From an uncultured Acetatifactor sp. (GTDB taxonomy: Bacteria > Bacillota > Clostridia > Lachnospirales > Lachnospiraceae), in the NCBI GenBank assembly GCA_910584435.1, contig CAJUAP010000009.1:22728-86727 (forward strand): a stretch of DNA of 64,000 nucleotides, written 5' to 3'. Shown here in pieces: positions 34,485 through 43,645 of the stretch. The notes below the pieces were generated by a model. The model saw only the letters and a list, made by a program, of their open reading frames with translations, had not been told where the DNA came from and ran no database searches. The translations under genes and the position numbers were made by a program. The stretch's first letter is position 1; each line of letters opens with the position of its first letter.

Positions 34485-34588
34485 TCCGTTTGTAAAATGT
34501 CTGTAGACAGGGGTATTCAGTACCCTTGTTGTGTTGTACACATTTTATGCTGCAGACGGGTTACTTTTATGTTACTCATTCTTTTTTT
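34474..34588 (+). promoter_or_regulatory. Attenuator hairpin upstream of the ABC-F gene
   Basis: GAGTAA and AGTAATCCGTTTG (34474-34492) pair with CAGACGGGTTACT (34553-34565, two U-G wobbles) and TTACTC (34572-34577); a T-run CTTTTTTT follows at 34581-34588. The loop contains GGGTATTCAGTACCC. An alternative pairing exists: GTAAAATG (34492-34499) is fully complementary to CATTTTAC (34596-34603), which lies in a second stem GATGCCG/CGGCATC just before the ribosome binding site. The layout is that of a transcription attenuator. Confidence 0.65.
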
Positions 34589-34635
34589 GATGCCGCATTT
34601 TACAACAGAATACGGCATCCCAACAGGAGGATTCT

Positions 34636-36231
34636 ATGTCACAGATTAGCATAAATAACATGAGCTACCACTATGCGGATTATTACAATCCCATTTTCAA
34701 CAATATCACTCTGCATCTGGATACGGACTGGAAAACAGGTCTCATCGGACGAAACGGGCGTGGAAAAACCACCCTTTTGAAACTATTGTGCCGGGAACTG
34801 GAGCCAGCGGCAGGTACAATCTCGGTGCCCGTACCAGTCAGCTACTTTCCCTACTGCTATGACGGAACCTATAGTAATACCATGGATGTGATAAAGGAGA
34901 TGACAGGAGGTTTTCGCACCCTGGAACTGGCTATGGAAAACGCTCTGTCACAGAATCAGACAGAAAAGTATTTAGAACTTTTGGAACAATATCAATCCGC
35001 AGACGGTTATTCGCTGGAAAGCCGCATCTGCAGAGAAGCCGAACATATGCGGCTGGATTCCCGGCTTCTGGAGCAAGACTTTCACACCCTCTCCGGCGGC
35101 GAGCGGACGCGGATGATCATCCTTGCATTATTCCTGCGCCGGGAAGGATATGTCCTTCTGGATGAGCCCACGAACCATCTGGACTATGAGGGAAAACAGG
35201 CCCTTATGGAATACCTGAAAAAGAAAAAAGGCTTCCTCGTGGTATCCCATGACAGCCCTTTTCTCAATGAAATTACCGACCACATCCTGTCCATCAACAA
35301 GACAAATCTCACTCTGGAACAGGGAAACTATGCCTCCTGGAAGCAGAATGTATTGCAGAAGGAAAAGTTCGAGCTGCGCACAAGACAGCGGCTGGAACAG
35401 GAAATCCACCAGCTGTCACGCCAGGCAGCAGAAAACAGGAAATGGTCCGCCGTGGGAAATACACAGAAGTACCCTTTTACCGGCAATGCAAGAACAAACG
35501 GCACCAGAGCCTATATGCGCCAGGCAAAGCGTGCCGAAGAACAGGTGCTCAAAAATATAGAGGAAAAGAAGCTGCTTCTTAGAAACCTGGAACAGGCGGA
35601 GGATCTTGCCATTCTGCAGGAGCGGCTTGCAGCGGAAGATTACATGCTGAAAGCAGAAGGAATTACTTACTGCTATGAAGAAAGACGGCCTTTGATAGAC
35701 AACTTTTCCATCAGAATTACGGAAGGGGAACGTATCTGGCTCCGGGGCAGAAACGGTTCAGGAAAAAGCACACTGCTCCGTCTGCTCTGTGGAGATATCC
35801 CCTGTGCCCTGGTGCAATATGCGGACCATCTGAAAATCACAACAGCCTTCCAGGAGCCGGAATGGACCGAAGGAAATCTTCAAGCCAGATTTCAGCAGGA
35901 ACCATGCCTGGACAATGCGGCAGAACGATACCGGAGATTTCTGGAATTATGCCGGTGCTTCGACCTGCCGGAAGATTTCACCCACCGCCCACTCGAAACC
36001 CTGAGCAGCGGTGAATTGAAGAAAATAGACATCGCAAGAGCCCTCTCCATGGAAAACCAGCTTTTATTTCTTGATGAACCATTGAATTACATGGATACAC
36101 TCTTCAGGGAACAGTTAGAAAATGCGCTCTGCAGCAGTAATGTCACGGCAGTATTCGTGGAACATGACGTTCATTTCGGCAATGCGGCCGCCACCAGAAT
36201 CATCGACCTTGATGCTGCTCTCTCGTCATAG
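34636..36231 (+). CDS. ABC-F ribosome protection protein, Lsa/CplR-like
   Basis: A 531-residue soluble protein with two ATPase domains and no membrane segments, preceded by GGAGG. Domain 1 has Walker A GLIGRNGRGKTTLLKLL, signature LSGGERTR and Walker B VLLDEPTNHLD. Domain 2 has RGRNGSGKSTLLRLL, signature LSSGELKK and LLFLDEPLNYMD. The interdomain linker (about residues 235-310) is basic and helical. The start YNPIFNNITLHLDTDWKTGLIGRNGRGKTT and the DEPLNYMD motif match the Lsa/CplR group, which protects ribosomes from lincosamides, pleuromutilins and streptogramin A. The drug range here is inferred. Expression probably depends on the leader attenuator. Confidence 0.88.
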   Translation: MSQISINNMSYHYADYYNPIFNNITLHLDTDWKTGLIGRNGRGKTTLLKLLCRELEPAAGTISVPVPVSYFPYCYDGTYSNTMDVIKEMTGGFRTLELAMENALSQNQTEKYLELLEQYQSADGYSLESRICREAEHMRLDSRLLEQDFHTLSGGERTRMIILALFLRREGYVLLDEPTNHLDYEGKQALMEYLKKKKGFLVVSHDSPFLNEITDHILSINKTNLTLEQGNYASWKQNVLQKEKFELRTRQRLEQEIHQLSRQAAENRKWSAVGNTQKYPFTGNARTNGTRAYMRQAKRAEEQVLKNIEEKKLLLRNLEQAEDLAILQERLAAEDYMLKAEGITYCYEERRPLIDNFSIRITEGERIWLRGRNGSGKSTLLRLLCGDIPCALVQYADHLKITTAFQEPEWTEGNLQARFQQEPCLDNAAERYRRFLELCRCFDLPEDFTHRPLETLSSGELKKIDIARALSMENQLLFLDEPLNYMDTLFREQLENALCSSNVTAVFVEHDVHFGNAAATRIIDLDAALSS

Positions 36232-36263
36232 CCATCCAGAGTATTCTGCGGCATACCAATGTC

Positions 36264-36479
36264 TTAATGCTGCTTCCGTAAAAAAACCACAATAAAGCCG
36301 GGGACAACAACCCTGTCCCCGGCCTCTGTCTGCTTCCTGACTTCCACTGCATTTCCCATAATCCCCATACATGACATCATGGAATCTGTACGGAGAAATT
36401 TGTCATTCTCATCCGCATATGCACTTATGTTACCAAGAACGGAGTGAACAGTAACGCTCTTAATCCCCTCATGCCCCAC
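36264..36479 (-). CDS. Small ORF after metK, doubtful
   Basis: A 71-codon frame (MGHEGIKSVTVHSVLGNISA...) that starts 19 nt after metK. It has no good ribosome binding site and its 3' third is the metK terminator hairpin. It has a fairly protein-like composition, so it may be a remnant or a small real gene. No family recognised. Confidence 0.25.
   Translation of the reverse strand: MGHEGIKSVTVHSVLGNISAYADENDKFLRTDSMMSCMGIMGNAVEVRKQTEAGDRVVVPGFIVVFLRKQH
36280..36323 (-). terminator. Terminator of metK
   Basis: A perfect 10-bp GC stem (GCCGGGGACA/TGTCCCCGGC) on the minus strand, followed after a short gap by GGTTTTTTTAC. It also lies 66 nt beyond the ABC-F stop, and both convergent units could use it. 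Confidence 0.75.
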
Positions 36480-36497
36480 ACTGCAAAAGCACAGACA

Positions 36498-37685
36498 CTA
36501 CAGATACTTCTTTAATACATCAACCTTATCCGTTGCTTCCCATGGAAGAGAGACATCATCACGGCCAAAATGCCCATATGCCGCGGTGGTGCGATAGATT
36601 GGCCTGCGCAGATCCAGCATCTTGATAATTCCTGCCGGACGCAGATCAAAATTCTCACGGATCATTTCCACCAGCTTCTCATCTGCAATTTTCCCCGTCC
36701 CGAAGGTATCCACCATAACGGATGTGGGCTGCGCCACACCAATGGCATATGCCAGCTGAATCTCACATTTCTCTGCCAGCCCTGCCGCCACAATATTCTT
36801 CGCTACATAACGTGCCGCATAGGCAGCGCTCCTGTCCACCTTTGTACAGTCCTTGCCGGAGAAAGCGCCGCCGCCGTGACGGGCATATCCGCCGTAGGTA
36901 TCCACAATAATCTTACGTCCGGTCAGACCCGCATCTCCCTGAGGGCCGCCAATCACAAAACGTCCCGTAGGATTGATGAAGAATTTCGTATTCTGGTCCA
37001 CCATATCCTTCGGTAAAATGGGATCGAACACATATTTTTTAATATCTTCATGAATCTGTTCCTGTGTGACATTTTCATCATGCTGTGTGGACAGAACCAC
37101 AGCCTCCAGCCGGATCGGTCTGCCGTTTTCGTCATATTCCACGGATACCTGGCTCTTGCCATCGGGACGCAGATAGGGCAATGTGCCGTCCTTTCGCACC
37201 TTTGTGAGCTGCCTTGCCAGCTTGTGTGCCAGTGATATGGGATAAGGCATCAATTCCGGCGTCTCATTTGTAGCATAGCCGAACATCATACCCTGATCGC
37301 CCGCACCGATTGCTTCAATCTGTGCATCGCTCATACCGGATTCCCGTGCCTCCAGCGCCTTGTCAACTCCCATGGCTATATCCGGAGACTGCTTATCCAA
37401 TGCCACCATAACGGCACAGATATTACCGTCAAATCCCGTCTTTGCGTCATTATAACCAATCTCATTGACGGTTCTGCGCACAATTGCAGGAATATCAAGG
37501 TTTGCTTTGGTAGTGATTTCACCTGTCACCAGTACGAAGCCTGTGCAGCTTGCAGTTTCACAGGCAACACGGCTCATGGGGTCCTGCTCCATGCAGGCAT
37601 CCAAAATTGCATCCGACACCGCATCACAGAGCTTGTCAGGATGTCCTTCGGTTACGGATTCTGAAGTAAATAAATGTTTTTCCAT
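36498..37685 (-). CDS. metK: S-adenosylmethionine synthetase
   Basis: A cytosolic enzyme that makes SAM from methionine and ATP, 395 residues, normal length. Motifs: FTSESVTEGHPDKLCDAVSD at the start, GAGDQGMMFGYA (the methionine loop region), and GGGAFSGKDCTKVDRSAAY (P-loop-like and phosphate-binding). It is controlled by a SAM-I riboswitch upstream. Confidence 0.97.
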   Translation of the reverse strand: MEKHLFTSESVTEGHPDKLCDAVSDAILDACMEQDPMSRVACETASCTGFVLVTGEITTKANLDIPAIVRRTVNEIGYNDAKTGFDGNICAVMVALDKQSPDIAMGVDKALEARESGMSDAQIEAIGAGDQGMMFGYATNETPELMPYPISLAHKLARQLTKVRKDGTLPYLRPDGKSQVSVEYDENGRPIRLEAVVLSTQHDENVTQEQIHEDIKKYVFDPILPKDMVDQNTKFFINPTGRFVIGGPQGDAGLTGRKIIVDTYGGYARHGGGAFSGKDCTKVDRSAAYAARYVAKNIVAAGLAEKCEIQLAYAIGVAQPTSVMVDTFGTGKIADEKLVEMIRENFDLRPAGIIKMLDLRRPIYRTTAAYGHFGRDDVSLPWEATDKVDVLKKYL

Positions 37686-37727
37686 AGTTTTTCCTTCCTT
37701 ATGTATAATGTAAAAATAAAATAAATA

Positions 37728-37874
37728 AGTCCGCTTACAAGATAAGCGGACTAAATTCTTACGATATTCAATCCTCTTATTGCTCGAATATAACTCGCTC
37801 AGGGGGGCACCTTCCTCAATGGGGTTGCCGTGGCTTCATCGATCCTATGTATCTCCACCAACTCTGAATAAGAG
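37728..37874 (-). promoter_or_regulatory. SAM-I riboswitch with terminator upstream of metK
   Basis: The aptamer runs from 37874 to 37774 on the minus strand. P1 is CTCTTATTC/GCAATAAGAG, and the conserved core GATCGATGAAGCCACGGCAA and GGTGGAGATAC are present. A terminator follows (AGTCCGCTTATC/TAAGCGGACT at 37752-37728) with a T-rich tail. High SAM would stop transcription of metK. Confidence 0.95.
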
Positions 37875-38021
37875 AACTACTATTAATTTTTTCATTTTAC
37901 AGCTTATAACTCATCCGGCCTTCGATACCGGCCGCTGAACCTGCATCCATTTCTTATACAGATTCCAGGAAATTCTGCCCATACTCCATGAAACCCATAG
38001 AGAATTTCCCTTTCCACTACT

Positions 38022-38050
38022 ACCATACTACATATGGTCTGTGCTGTCAA
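38022..38050 (-). promoter_or_regulatory. Sigma-A promoter for metK
   Basis: Minus-strand TTGACA, 17-nt spacer, TATGGT. The transcript would start about 140 nt before the SAM aptamer. Confidence 0.75.
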
Positions 38051-38099
38051 TACTAATTTGAAAAGTGGAAAAATTCAGCATATTTTCAGAAATAATTTC

Positions 38100-39392
38100 T
38101 CACCCTGTCTTCAACACAAATTTCTGATAGTCCTTCTCCGTCTCCACCAATTCAATCTGAGCGCCCAGATTACGAAGCTTAATGTGAAAATCTTCATATC
38201 CGCGCTCAATATATTTAATATCATCCACCATAGTACAGCCTTCCGCAGCCAGGGCGGCAATCACAAGCGCAGCGCCTGCCCGCAGATCAGGCACCGAAAT
38301 GCTGGCTCCGGTATATTTGCTCACACCGTTAATAATGGCCGTATTGCCCTCCACTTTGATACCGGCTCCCATACGGGTCAGCTCATCCACGTATTTAAAA
38401 CGATTCTCAAAAATGCTCTCCGTCACGATACTGGTGCCCTGTGCCACCGCCAGGGCAACTGTAATCTGCGGCTGCATATCCGTAGGAAATCCGGGGTAGG
38501 GCAGTGTCTTCACCTGGGTATGCATCAAAGGCTTAGAGGATACTACGCGGATACAATCATCCTTTTCCTTCACTTCACACCCGATTTCCAGAAGCTTGGC
38601 AGTGATAGATTCCAGATGCTTTGGAATGACATTCTTCACTGTCACGTCTCCCTTGGTAATGGCGGCAGCAAACATAAACGTCCCCGCCTCTATCTGATCC
38701 GGAATGATGGTATACTCACTCCCATGAAGCTTAGGTACCCCTTTGATCCTGATCACATCCGTTCCGGCGCCTTTAATATTGGCCCCCATACTGTTCAGAA
38801 AGCTGGCGACATCTACCACATGGGGTTCTTTGGCAGCATTTTCAATGATGGTTCTTCCCTCTGCCAGGGTTGCAGCCATCATCACATTAATCGTAGCGCC
38901 CACGCTAACTACATCCATATAGATGTGTGCCCCCGCCAGACGCTCCGCCTTCGCTTTAATGAGCCCATGTTCAATTACCACTTCCGCACCCAGCGCACGA
39001 AATCCCTTCAAATGCTGATCAATGGCCCGAAAACCAATGTCACAGCCGCCAGGAAGCACCACCTCCGCAAACCTGAACTTCCCCAGGAGCGCTCCCAGCA
39101 AATAATACGAAGCTCTAATCTTCTTAATCTCTTCATTTTGTACAATAAGATTGTTAATGTCACGGGCATTGAGCATAATTTTATGACGGCTGATATGTTT
39201 TACCGCCGCGCCAATGTCCTGCATGGTACCCAGCATCACATTAGTGTCCCACACATCCGGAATATTATCTATATATACGGTTTCATCCGTCATGGCAGCT
39301 GCTGCCAATATGGGAAGCGCTGCATTCTTAGCGCCCCCTATTTCCACATCACCTACCAAAGGATTCCCGCCTCTGATTGCATACTGTTGCAT
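38100..39392 (-). CDS. murA: UDP-N-acetylglucosamine 1-carboxyvinyltransferase
   Basis: The first committed step of peptidoglycan synthesis: transfer of enolpyruvate from PEP to UDP-GlcNAc in the cytosol. 430 residues. The start has IRGGNPLVGDVEIGGAKNAALPILAA with the substrate Lys-Asn pair, the catalytic Cys in LPGGCDIGFRAIDQHLKG (the fosfomycin target), and late motifs GFPTDMQPQ and AGAALVIAALAAEG. Cys rather than Asp at the active site implies fosfomycin sensitivity in principle. The following gene on this strand is metK, with its own promoter. Confidence 0.95.
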   Translation of the reverse strand: MQQYAIRGGNPLVGDVEIGGAKNAALPILAAAAMTDETVYIDNIPDVWDTNVMLGTMQDIGAAVKHISRHKIMLNARDINNLIVQNEEIKKIRASYYLLGALLGKFRFAEVVLPGGCDIGFRAIDQHLKGFRALGAEVVIEHGLIKAKAERLAGAHIYMDVVSVGATINVMMAATLAEGRTIIENAAKEPHVVDVASFLNSMGANIKGAGTDVIRIKGVPKLHGSEYTIIPDQIEAGTFMFAAAITKGDVTVKNVIPKHLESITAKLLEIGCEVKEKDDCIRVVSSKPLMHTQVKTLPYPGFPTDMQPQITVALAVAQGTSIVTESIFENRFKYVDELTRMGAGIKVEGNTAIINGVSKYTGASISVPDLRAGAALVIAALAAEGCTMVDDIKYIERGYEDFHIKLRNLGAQIELVETEKDYQKFVLKTG

Positions 39393-39508
39393 CTATCTCT
39401 ACCTCTGCTTAAGGTCAGCGTTTTCTTCTTATTCTTTCAAACCATAGCCATGTTACCACATTTCTCCACATTTGTAAATCGAACGTCCATTCAACTTTAA
39501 GAGAATCT

Positions 39509-39577
39509 TAACAATTCAGCCATGCCATCCATATGTCATGACCGGAATGTACAATTTCCGCATGGCTGAACTGTTAC
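39509..39577. repeat. Element C, copy between murA and the M23 gene
   Basis: AACAATTCAGCCATGC and GCATGGCTGAACTGTT form a 16-bp stem with one wobble and a 37-nt interior. It lies 7 nt beyond the M23 peptidase stop and could act as its transcript end. Confidence 0.75.
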
Positions 39578-39583
39578 AAATAT

Positions 39584-41164
39584 CTACTGCTCCAAATAGT
39601 CCATCGGATTAACCTTTACACCGTTGACCAGAATCTCAAAGTGCAGGTGCGGTCCCGAAGCAATACCGGTGCTTCCGCTGAGGGCAATCTTGTCCCCTTG
39701 TTTTACACTCTGTCCTACAGTTACCTGTACCCTGCTCAAGTGCGCATATCTGGTCTGTTTACCGTCTTCATGGCTAATATAGACAACATAGCCGTAACCT
39801 CCGCCCCAGCCTGCCTTGGTAACGACACCTCCGCTGGAAGCATAGATTGATGTTCCGGTCGGAACTGCCCAGTCTACTGCCCTGTGATAGGTGCTTGCGC
39901 CTGCAGTAGGTGCAGACCGGGGACCGAAACCTGAGGTAAGGAGGCCGCCGTGGACAGGCGTGATATATGTGGGCGGAACCACCGTTCCTCTCTCAATCAC
40001 CTTTGCCACAGCCGCCTGAACCACTTCCTCCTTCAGAATCTCACGGCTCACTTCCTTCTCATTCATATAGGTCACATCCGCAATGACACGGCGCAGCCCC
40101 GCGGATGGCTGCTGCCGCGTCACGGACTGATTCGTATACCAGTTGGGATTCTCTATATAAACGATATCCGCATCATAAATTTCTTCATAATACTTTTCCT
40201 CCACCCGTCTAACAGACAATTCCGGTTCCGGAACCGTAATCAACAGCTTGTCCCCCACATTGATGATGGCATTGATATCCTCCATCCCATTCATCTCCGC
40301 AATCCTGTCCATGGGAATATTCAGTTTAATGGCAATCTCCGAAAGAGTATCTCCTGATGCCACTTCATAGACTGCAGGAGTCTCCTGTTCCATGATCACC
40401 AGATTGACTGCCTCCTCCAGGGGCGTCAATTGACTCTGAGGAAGATAGGTCTCAACTGCTTCCACCTCTTCCGCAAACTCCATGCTGCGGATTCCCAGTT
40501 CATAATCGTCAAAATCTCCGTCTGCCTCATCTGCCTGTACGCTTTCTCCCGTAAGTCCTGACAGAAAATTCTGGACGCCTCCTTCCATATATGACTGCTG
40601 CTCCCCTTCCTCCTGCCAGGAAGCATCTGTCACTTTTGCAGTGAGTACATTAAATTCCCTGTCGCTGTCATAACTTAGATCCACTGCGAACTTTCCGTTG
40701 CTGCCGTACTTATCAACGGCAGCCTGCAGCAGCTGGCGGACCTCTTCCACACTTGCCAGATTGATAATATATTCGTTTACCTTAAGTGTGTATGCTCTCT
40801 GCATGGTCTCATATACGCCGGATTTCAGCGCTTCCTCCATCCTCTCAAGCACCTGTTCCTGCGCGTCTACCTCTCCCCACAGAATCTCTTCTCCCACCAC
40901 AGTCATATCGACTTCCATAAATACCAGTTCTTCGCTTTCGGATGCCACGTTCCTGCGGGCCTGCTGCAGCAATTCCTCAATATGCGTTTTATCTCCCAGC
41001 GTTCCCACATCCCGGCCGTTTATCTGAATGTGGAAACAATTCTCTCCGGTCTCTTCAAAGGGTGTATATCCTTTCATCAATAACAGCCCCAGAAACAAAA
41101 CCGACACCGTAGCTTTAATATATGTAAATCTGTATTTTTTATGATTGTTTCTCTTCTTTTTCAT
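39584..41164 (-). CDS. Secreted M23 endopeptidase with LysM and G5 domains
   Basis: A 526-residue cell-wall hydrolase. A basic N-terminus and signal-anchor helix (about residues 18-35) are followed by an elastic extracellular region. A LysM domain (about 265-310, YEVASGDTLSEIAIKLNIP), a G5-like domain (about 320-400) and an M23 lysostaphin-type metallopeptidase (about 405-520) complete it. Zinc ligands are visible: H and D in YHRAVDWAVPTG, and H-x-H in SGPHLHFEI. It cuts peptide bridges in peptidoglycan, probably during growth or division. Confidence 0.92.
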   Translation of the reverse strand: MKKKRNNHKKYRFTYIKATVSVLFLGLLLMKGYTPFEETGENCFHIQINGRDVGTLGDKTHIEELLQQARRNVASESEELVFMEVDMTVVGEEILWGEVDAQEQVLERMEEALKSGVYETMQRAYTLKVNEYIINLASVEEVRQLLQAAVDKYGSNGKFAVDLSYDSDREFNVLTAKVTDASWQEEGEQQSYMEGGVQNFLSGLTGESVQADEADGDFDDYELGIRSMEFAEEVEAVETYLPQSQLTPLEEAVNLVIMEQETPAVYEVASGDTLSEIAIKLNIPMDRIAEMNGMEDINAIINVGDKLLITVPEPELSVRRVEEKYYEEIYDADIVYIENPNWYTNQSVTRQQPSAGLRRVIADVTYMNEKEVSREILKEEVVQAAVAKVIERGTVVPPTYITPVHGGLLTSGFGPRSAPTAGASTYHRAVDWAVPTGTSIYASSGGVVTKAGWGGGYGYVVYISHEDGKQTRYAHLSRVQVTVGQSVKQGDKIALSGSTGIASGPHLHFEILVNGVKVNPMDYLEQ

Positions 41165-41282
41165 AAGGTTACCATTTTTCTTTTTCCAACTTGTAAAGCC
41201 GGTTCCATCCCGCTTCTTTGAATACCGCTAACAATATATACCGGAAATTATTTCCTGAACCGGTAAAAAATATACACAAAAA

Positions 41283-41861
41283 TTATCCTTTTCTGCAGGA
41301 CGGCTTTTTCACACTATATCCAAAAGTCCCTGCCTGTCTGCCGCACACATAATAGGCACCATGGGAATAAACGAGTGGTTCCGCAGCCTCTAAGTGGAAC
41401 TTCCGTTTTTCATCCATATATTGATCATCCACATGAACGGCAGCCACTTCTGACAGAAACATATGATGGGAACCCAGGGGCATCACCTGACATACCTTAC
41501 ATTCTATATTGACCGGACTCTCTCCGATCATAGGCGCTTTTACTTTATGAGCCTGAAGCGGTGTCAGCCCCACAGCCTTGAATTTGTCAACCTCCCTGCC
41601 GCTCTTCACTCCACAGTAATCCACTGCAAAAGCCAATTCCTTTGTGGCCAGATTTATCACAAACTCTCCGGTTTCCCGTAAAATCGAATAAGAATATCTC
41701 TCCGGCCGCACAGAAATGCTGACCATGGGCGGATTCGTGCAGACCGTCCCCGCCCATGCAATTGTGATAATGTTATATCTCCCGGCCTTGTCTGCCATAC
41801 TCACCATAACTACCGGTAACGGGTATAGCATATTACCTGGTTTCCATACTTCCTTTGCCAT
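41283..41861 (-). CDS. Flavin reductase family protein
   Basis: A 192-residue FMN-binding split-barrel protein of the DIM6/NTAB class. Motifs: YPLPVVMVSMADKAGRYNIITIAWAGTVC, TNPPMVSISVRPERYS, TGEFVINLATKEL, and GESPVNIECKVCQVMPLGSHHMFLSEV. Members reduce free flavin or act as flavoproteins; the partner is unknown. It lies 118 nt upstream of the M23 gene. Confidence 0.9.
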   Translation of the reverse strand: MAKEVWKPGNMLYPLPVVMVSMADKAGRYNIITIAWAGTVCTNPPMVSISVRPERYSYSILRETGEFVINLATKELAFAVDYCGVKSGREVDKFKAVGLTPLQAHKVKAPMIGESPVNIECKVCQVMPLGSHHMFLSEVAAVHVDDQYMDEKRKFHLEAAEPLVYSHGAYYVCGRQAGTFGYSVKKPSCRKG

Positions 41862-41916
41862 ATTCCACGCCTTCCATATTAATTTATCCGCAGAAATTGA
41901 TTGTCTTTTATTAAAA

Positions 41917-43251
41917 TTAAAACGGATTCACATTCATCCAGTTAAGAATCTGTATCACCAAACCAGCCAGCCCTGCAGCCAGCCCTGCTATGGAAAAGCC
42001 CAATATCATCTTCTGCTTCTTTCCTACAGCCGCAATTCCTGCCTTCGCCTCCGACACAGCCTCTTTTTGCTTCCCGCTCTCTTCCACTACCACCGCCTGC
42101 ACATTGCGATATACCTTGACACATTCTCTGTGGACATTTTCAGCCACTTCTTCCTCATTCTGCCCTTTGGCCTGTTCGCTCAGACGATTCATCCTCTCAT
42201 CCAAAGCATTCGTCATCAGCCCCAGCTGGCCGGCAAATTGTTCCCTGACAGATTGATCCATACTTCCAAACTGTTCTTTTACGAGCCTGTCCACATTGCC
42301 GAACTGTTCCCTTACGGATCTGTCCATACTGCCAAACTGTGCTTCCATAAATTGATTCACTCCATCCAGTTGTTCCTGCACCGTCCGAACCACACCGTCC
42401 AATTGTGCCTGCATGGATCTGTTCACACTTACAAATTGTTCCTCCATAGATTGGTTTACGCTGCCGAACTGCATCCGCACAGATTCATCCATAACGCCAA
42501 TCTGCTCCTGCATGGCCTTACCCACATTTCCAATCTGTTCCTGAACCGATCTGTCCATACTGCCAAGCTGTTCTTCCATGGCCTGCCCCACAGCCACAAG
42601 CTGTTCTTTCATAGATCGGTCCACCACTGCCAGCAGCTCCTGCACTGACCGTTCCACAACTGCAAGCTGTGCCCGCAATACTTCATCCGTACCCTGCCCG
42701 GTGCCGCCGGACTGTTCCTGCACATTCTTCTCTACACTGTCAAGCTGCTCCTGTATGGACTTTTCTATGCTGTCAAGCTGTTCCAGCATATTCTTACCCA
42801 CAATACCAAGGTATTCCTGCATATTCCTGTTCATGCTGCCAAACTGTTCCTGCATATTCCTGCCCATACTGCCGAACCGTTCCTGCATGGATCTGTCCAT
42901 ACGGGCCAGCCCTTCCTGAACTGAGGAATCCACATGCGAAAGCTGTCCCTGTACAGACTTTTCCATGTCGTTAAGCTGACCTGACAGCTGATTTTCCAAC
43001 TGTTCAAGTCCATGTGTATCCTGCTGCAGAGCCTTCGCCACCAGACGGTTGATTTCCTCCCCGTTCACATGCGCCCCTGCCAGTTTAACGGTTCCCACAT
43101 CAATCAGCTTCTGGAGCTTTGTCAGACATTCTTCATATCCTGCTGCCTGGGTTCTTAACTTATTCAACTCCCTGGTATCCGCTTCCGTATTCGCCTTAAT
43201 CATTTCCTGCGCTGTCATCTTATGCGCCAGCTTATCCTTAAACATATCCAT
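41917..43251 (-). CDS. Membrane-anchored coiled-coil protein with 11-residue repeats
   Basis: A 444-residue protein. An N-terminal domain (about residues 1-78, DKLAHKMTAQEMIKANTEAD) is conserved in style with other clostridial proteins of unknown role. Residues about 85-370 are some 25 copies of an 11-residue unit like SMDRSVREQFG, encoded by 33-bp repeats, which fits a hendecad coiled coil. A helical stalk (EEVAENVHRECVKVYRNVQ) precedes a C-terminal membrane helix (MILGFSIAGLAAGLAGLVIQIL), so the bulk should face the cytosol as a tail-anchored filament. GGAGG precedes the ATG. No enzyme motif is seen. Confidence 0.8.
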   Translation of the reverse strand: MDMFKDKLAHKMTAQEMIKANTEADTRELNKLRTQAAGYEECLTKLQKLIDVGTVKLAGAHVNGEEINRLVAKALQQDTHGLEQLENQLSGQLNDMEKSVQGQLSHVDSSVQEGLARMDRSMQERFGSMGRNMQEQFGSMNRNMQEYLGIVGKNMLEQLDSIEKSIQEQLDSVEKNVQEQSGGTGQGTDEVLRAQLAVVERSVQELLAVVDRSMKEQLVAVGQAMEEQLGSMDRSVQEQIGNVGKAMQEQIGVMDESVRMQFGSVNQSMEEQFVSVNRSMQAQLDGVVRTVQEQLDGVNQFMEAQFGSMDRSVREQFGNVDRLVKEQFGSMDQSVREQFAGQLGLMTNALDERMNRLSEQAKGQNEEEVAENVHRECVKVYRNVQAVVVEESGKQKEAVSEAKAGIAAVGKKQKMILGFSIAGLAAGLAGLVIQILNWMNVNPF

Positions 43252-43402
43252 CTGATTTCCTCCAGGTATATTCGCGCTTACTTCCTACCCTATCATCTGC
43301 CATACTTTAATTCCGTTCAAGCTACATTTTACCATTCTTTTAAACATATTACAACCTGCAAAAAAATCTCAGCCGCCAAAAAAATTATCATCAGACACAG
43401 CT

Positions 43403-43433
43403 GGAGCCTGCAAGTCTCAAACCTGCAGGCTCC
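43403..43433 (-). terminator. Candidate terminator of the ABC exporter operon
   Basis: A perfect 10-bp stem GGAGCCTGCA/TGCAGGCTCC with a T-run 15 nt further on along the minus strand, about 210 nt beyond the exporter stop. The rest of 43252-43486 has no gene. Confidence 0.5.
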
Positions 43434-43486
43434 ACGTAATCAACACTGTTCTGCCTCAATGCCGCCCCTACCGACATGCACTATAA

Positions 43487-43620
43487 CATAACAATTCAAA
43501 CAAGCCGCTGACATGCGCGACAGCATAACAATTCAGACAAGCCGCTGACATGCACGACAGCATAACAATTCAGACAAGCCGCTGACATGCGCGACAGCAT
43601 AACAATTCAGACAAACACTG
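43487..43620. repeat. 37-bp tandem repeat array (element C related)
   Basis: Four units start at 43487, 43524, 43561 and 43598 (period 37), each with CATAACAATTCAGACAAGCC then GCTGACATGC. Units differ by one or two bases. The unit contains the element C core. There is no unique spacer between units, so it is not a CRISPR array. Confidence 0.9.
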
Positions 43621-43645
43621 AACAACCGTTACGCTAATCAAAAGC

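Noticed and set aside
38034..39500. 488-codon open frame on the plus strand
   Set aside because: It is antisense to murA, whose motifs and start are clear; the frame has no ribosome site and no recognisable family.
41716..42648. 310-codon plus-strand frame with repeats
   Set aside because: Antisense to the hendecad-repeat gene; its repeats are the complement of the 33-bp units, and its composition (His, Leu, Phe) is not protein-like.
43487..43620. Possible CRISPR array
   Set aside because: The 37-bp units are directly adjacent with no unique spacers and no cas genes are present.
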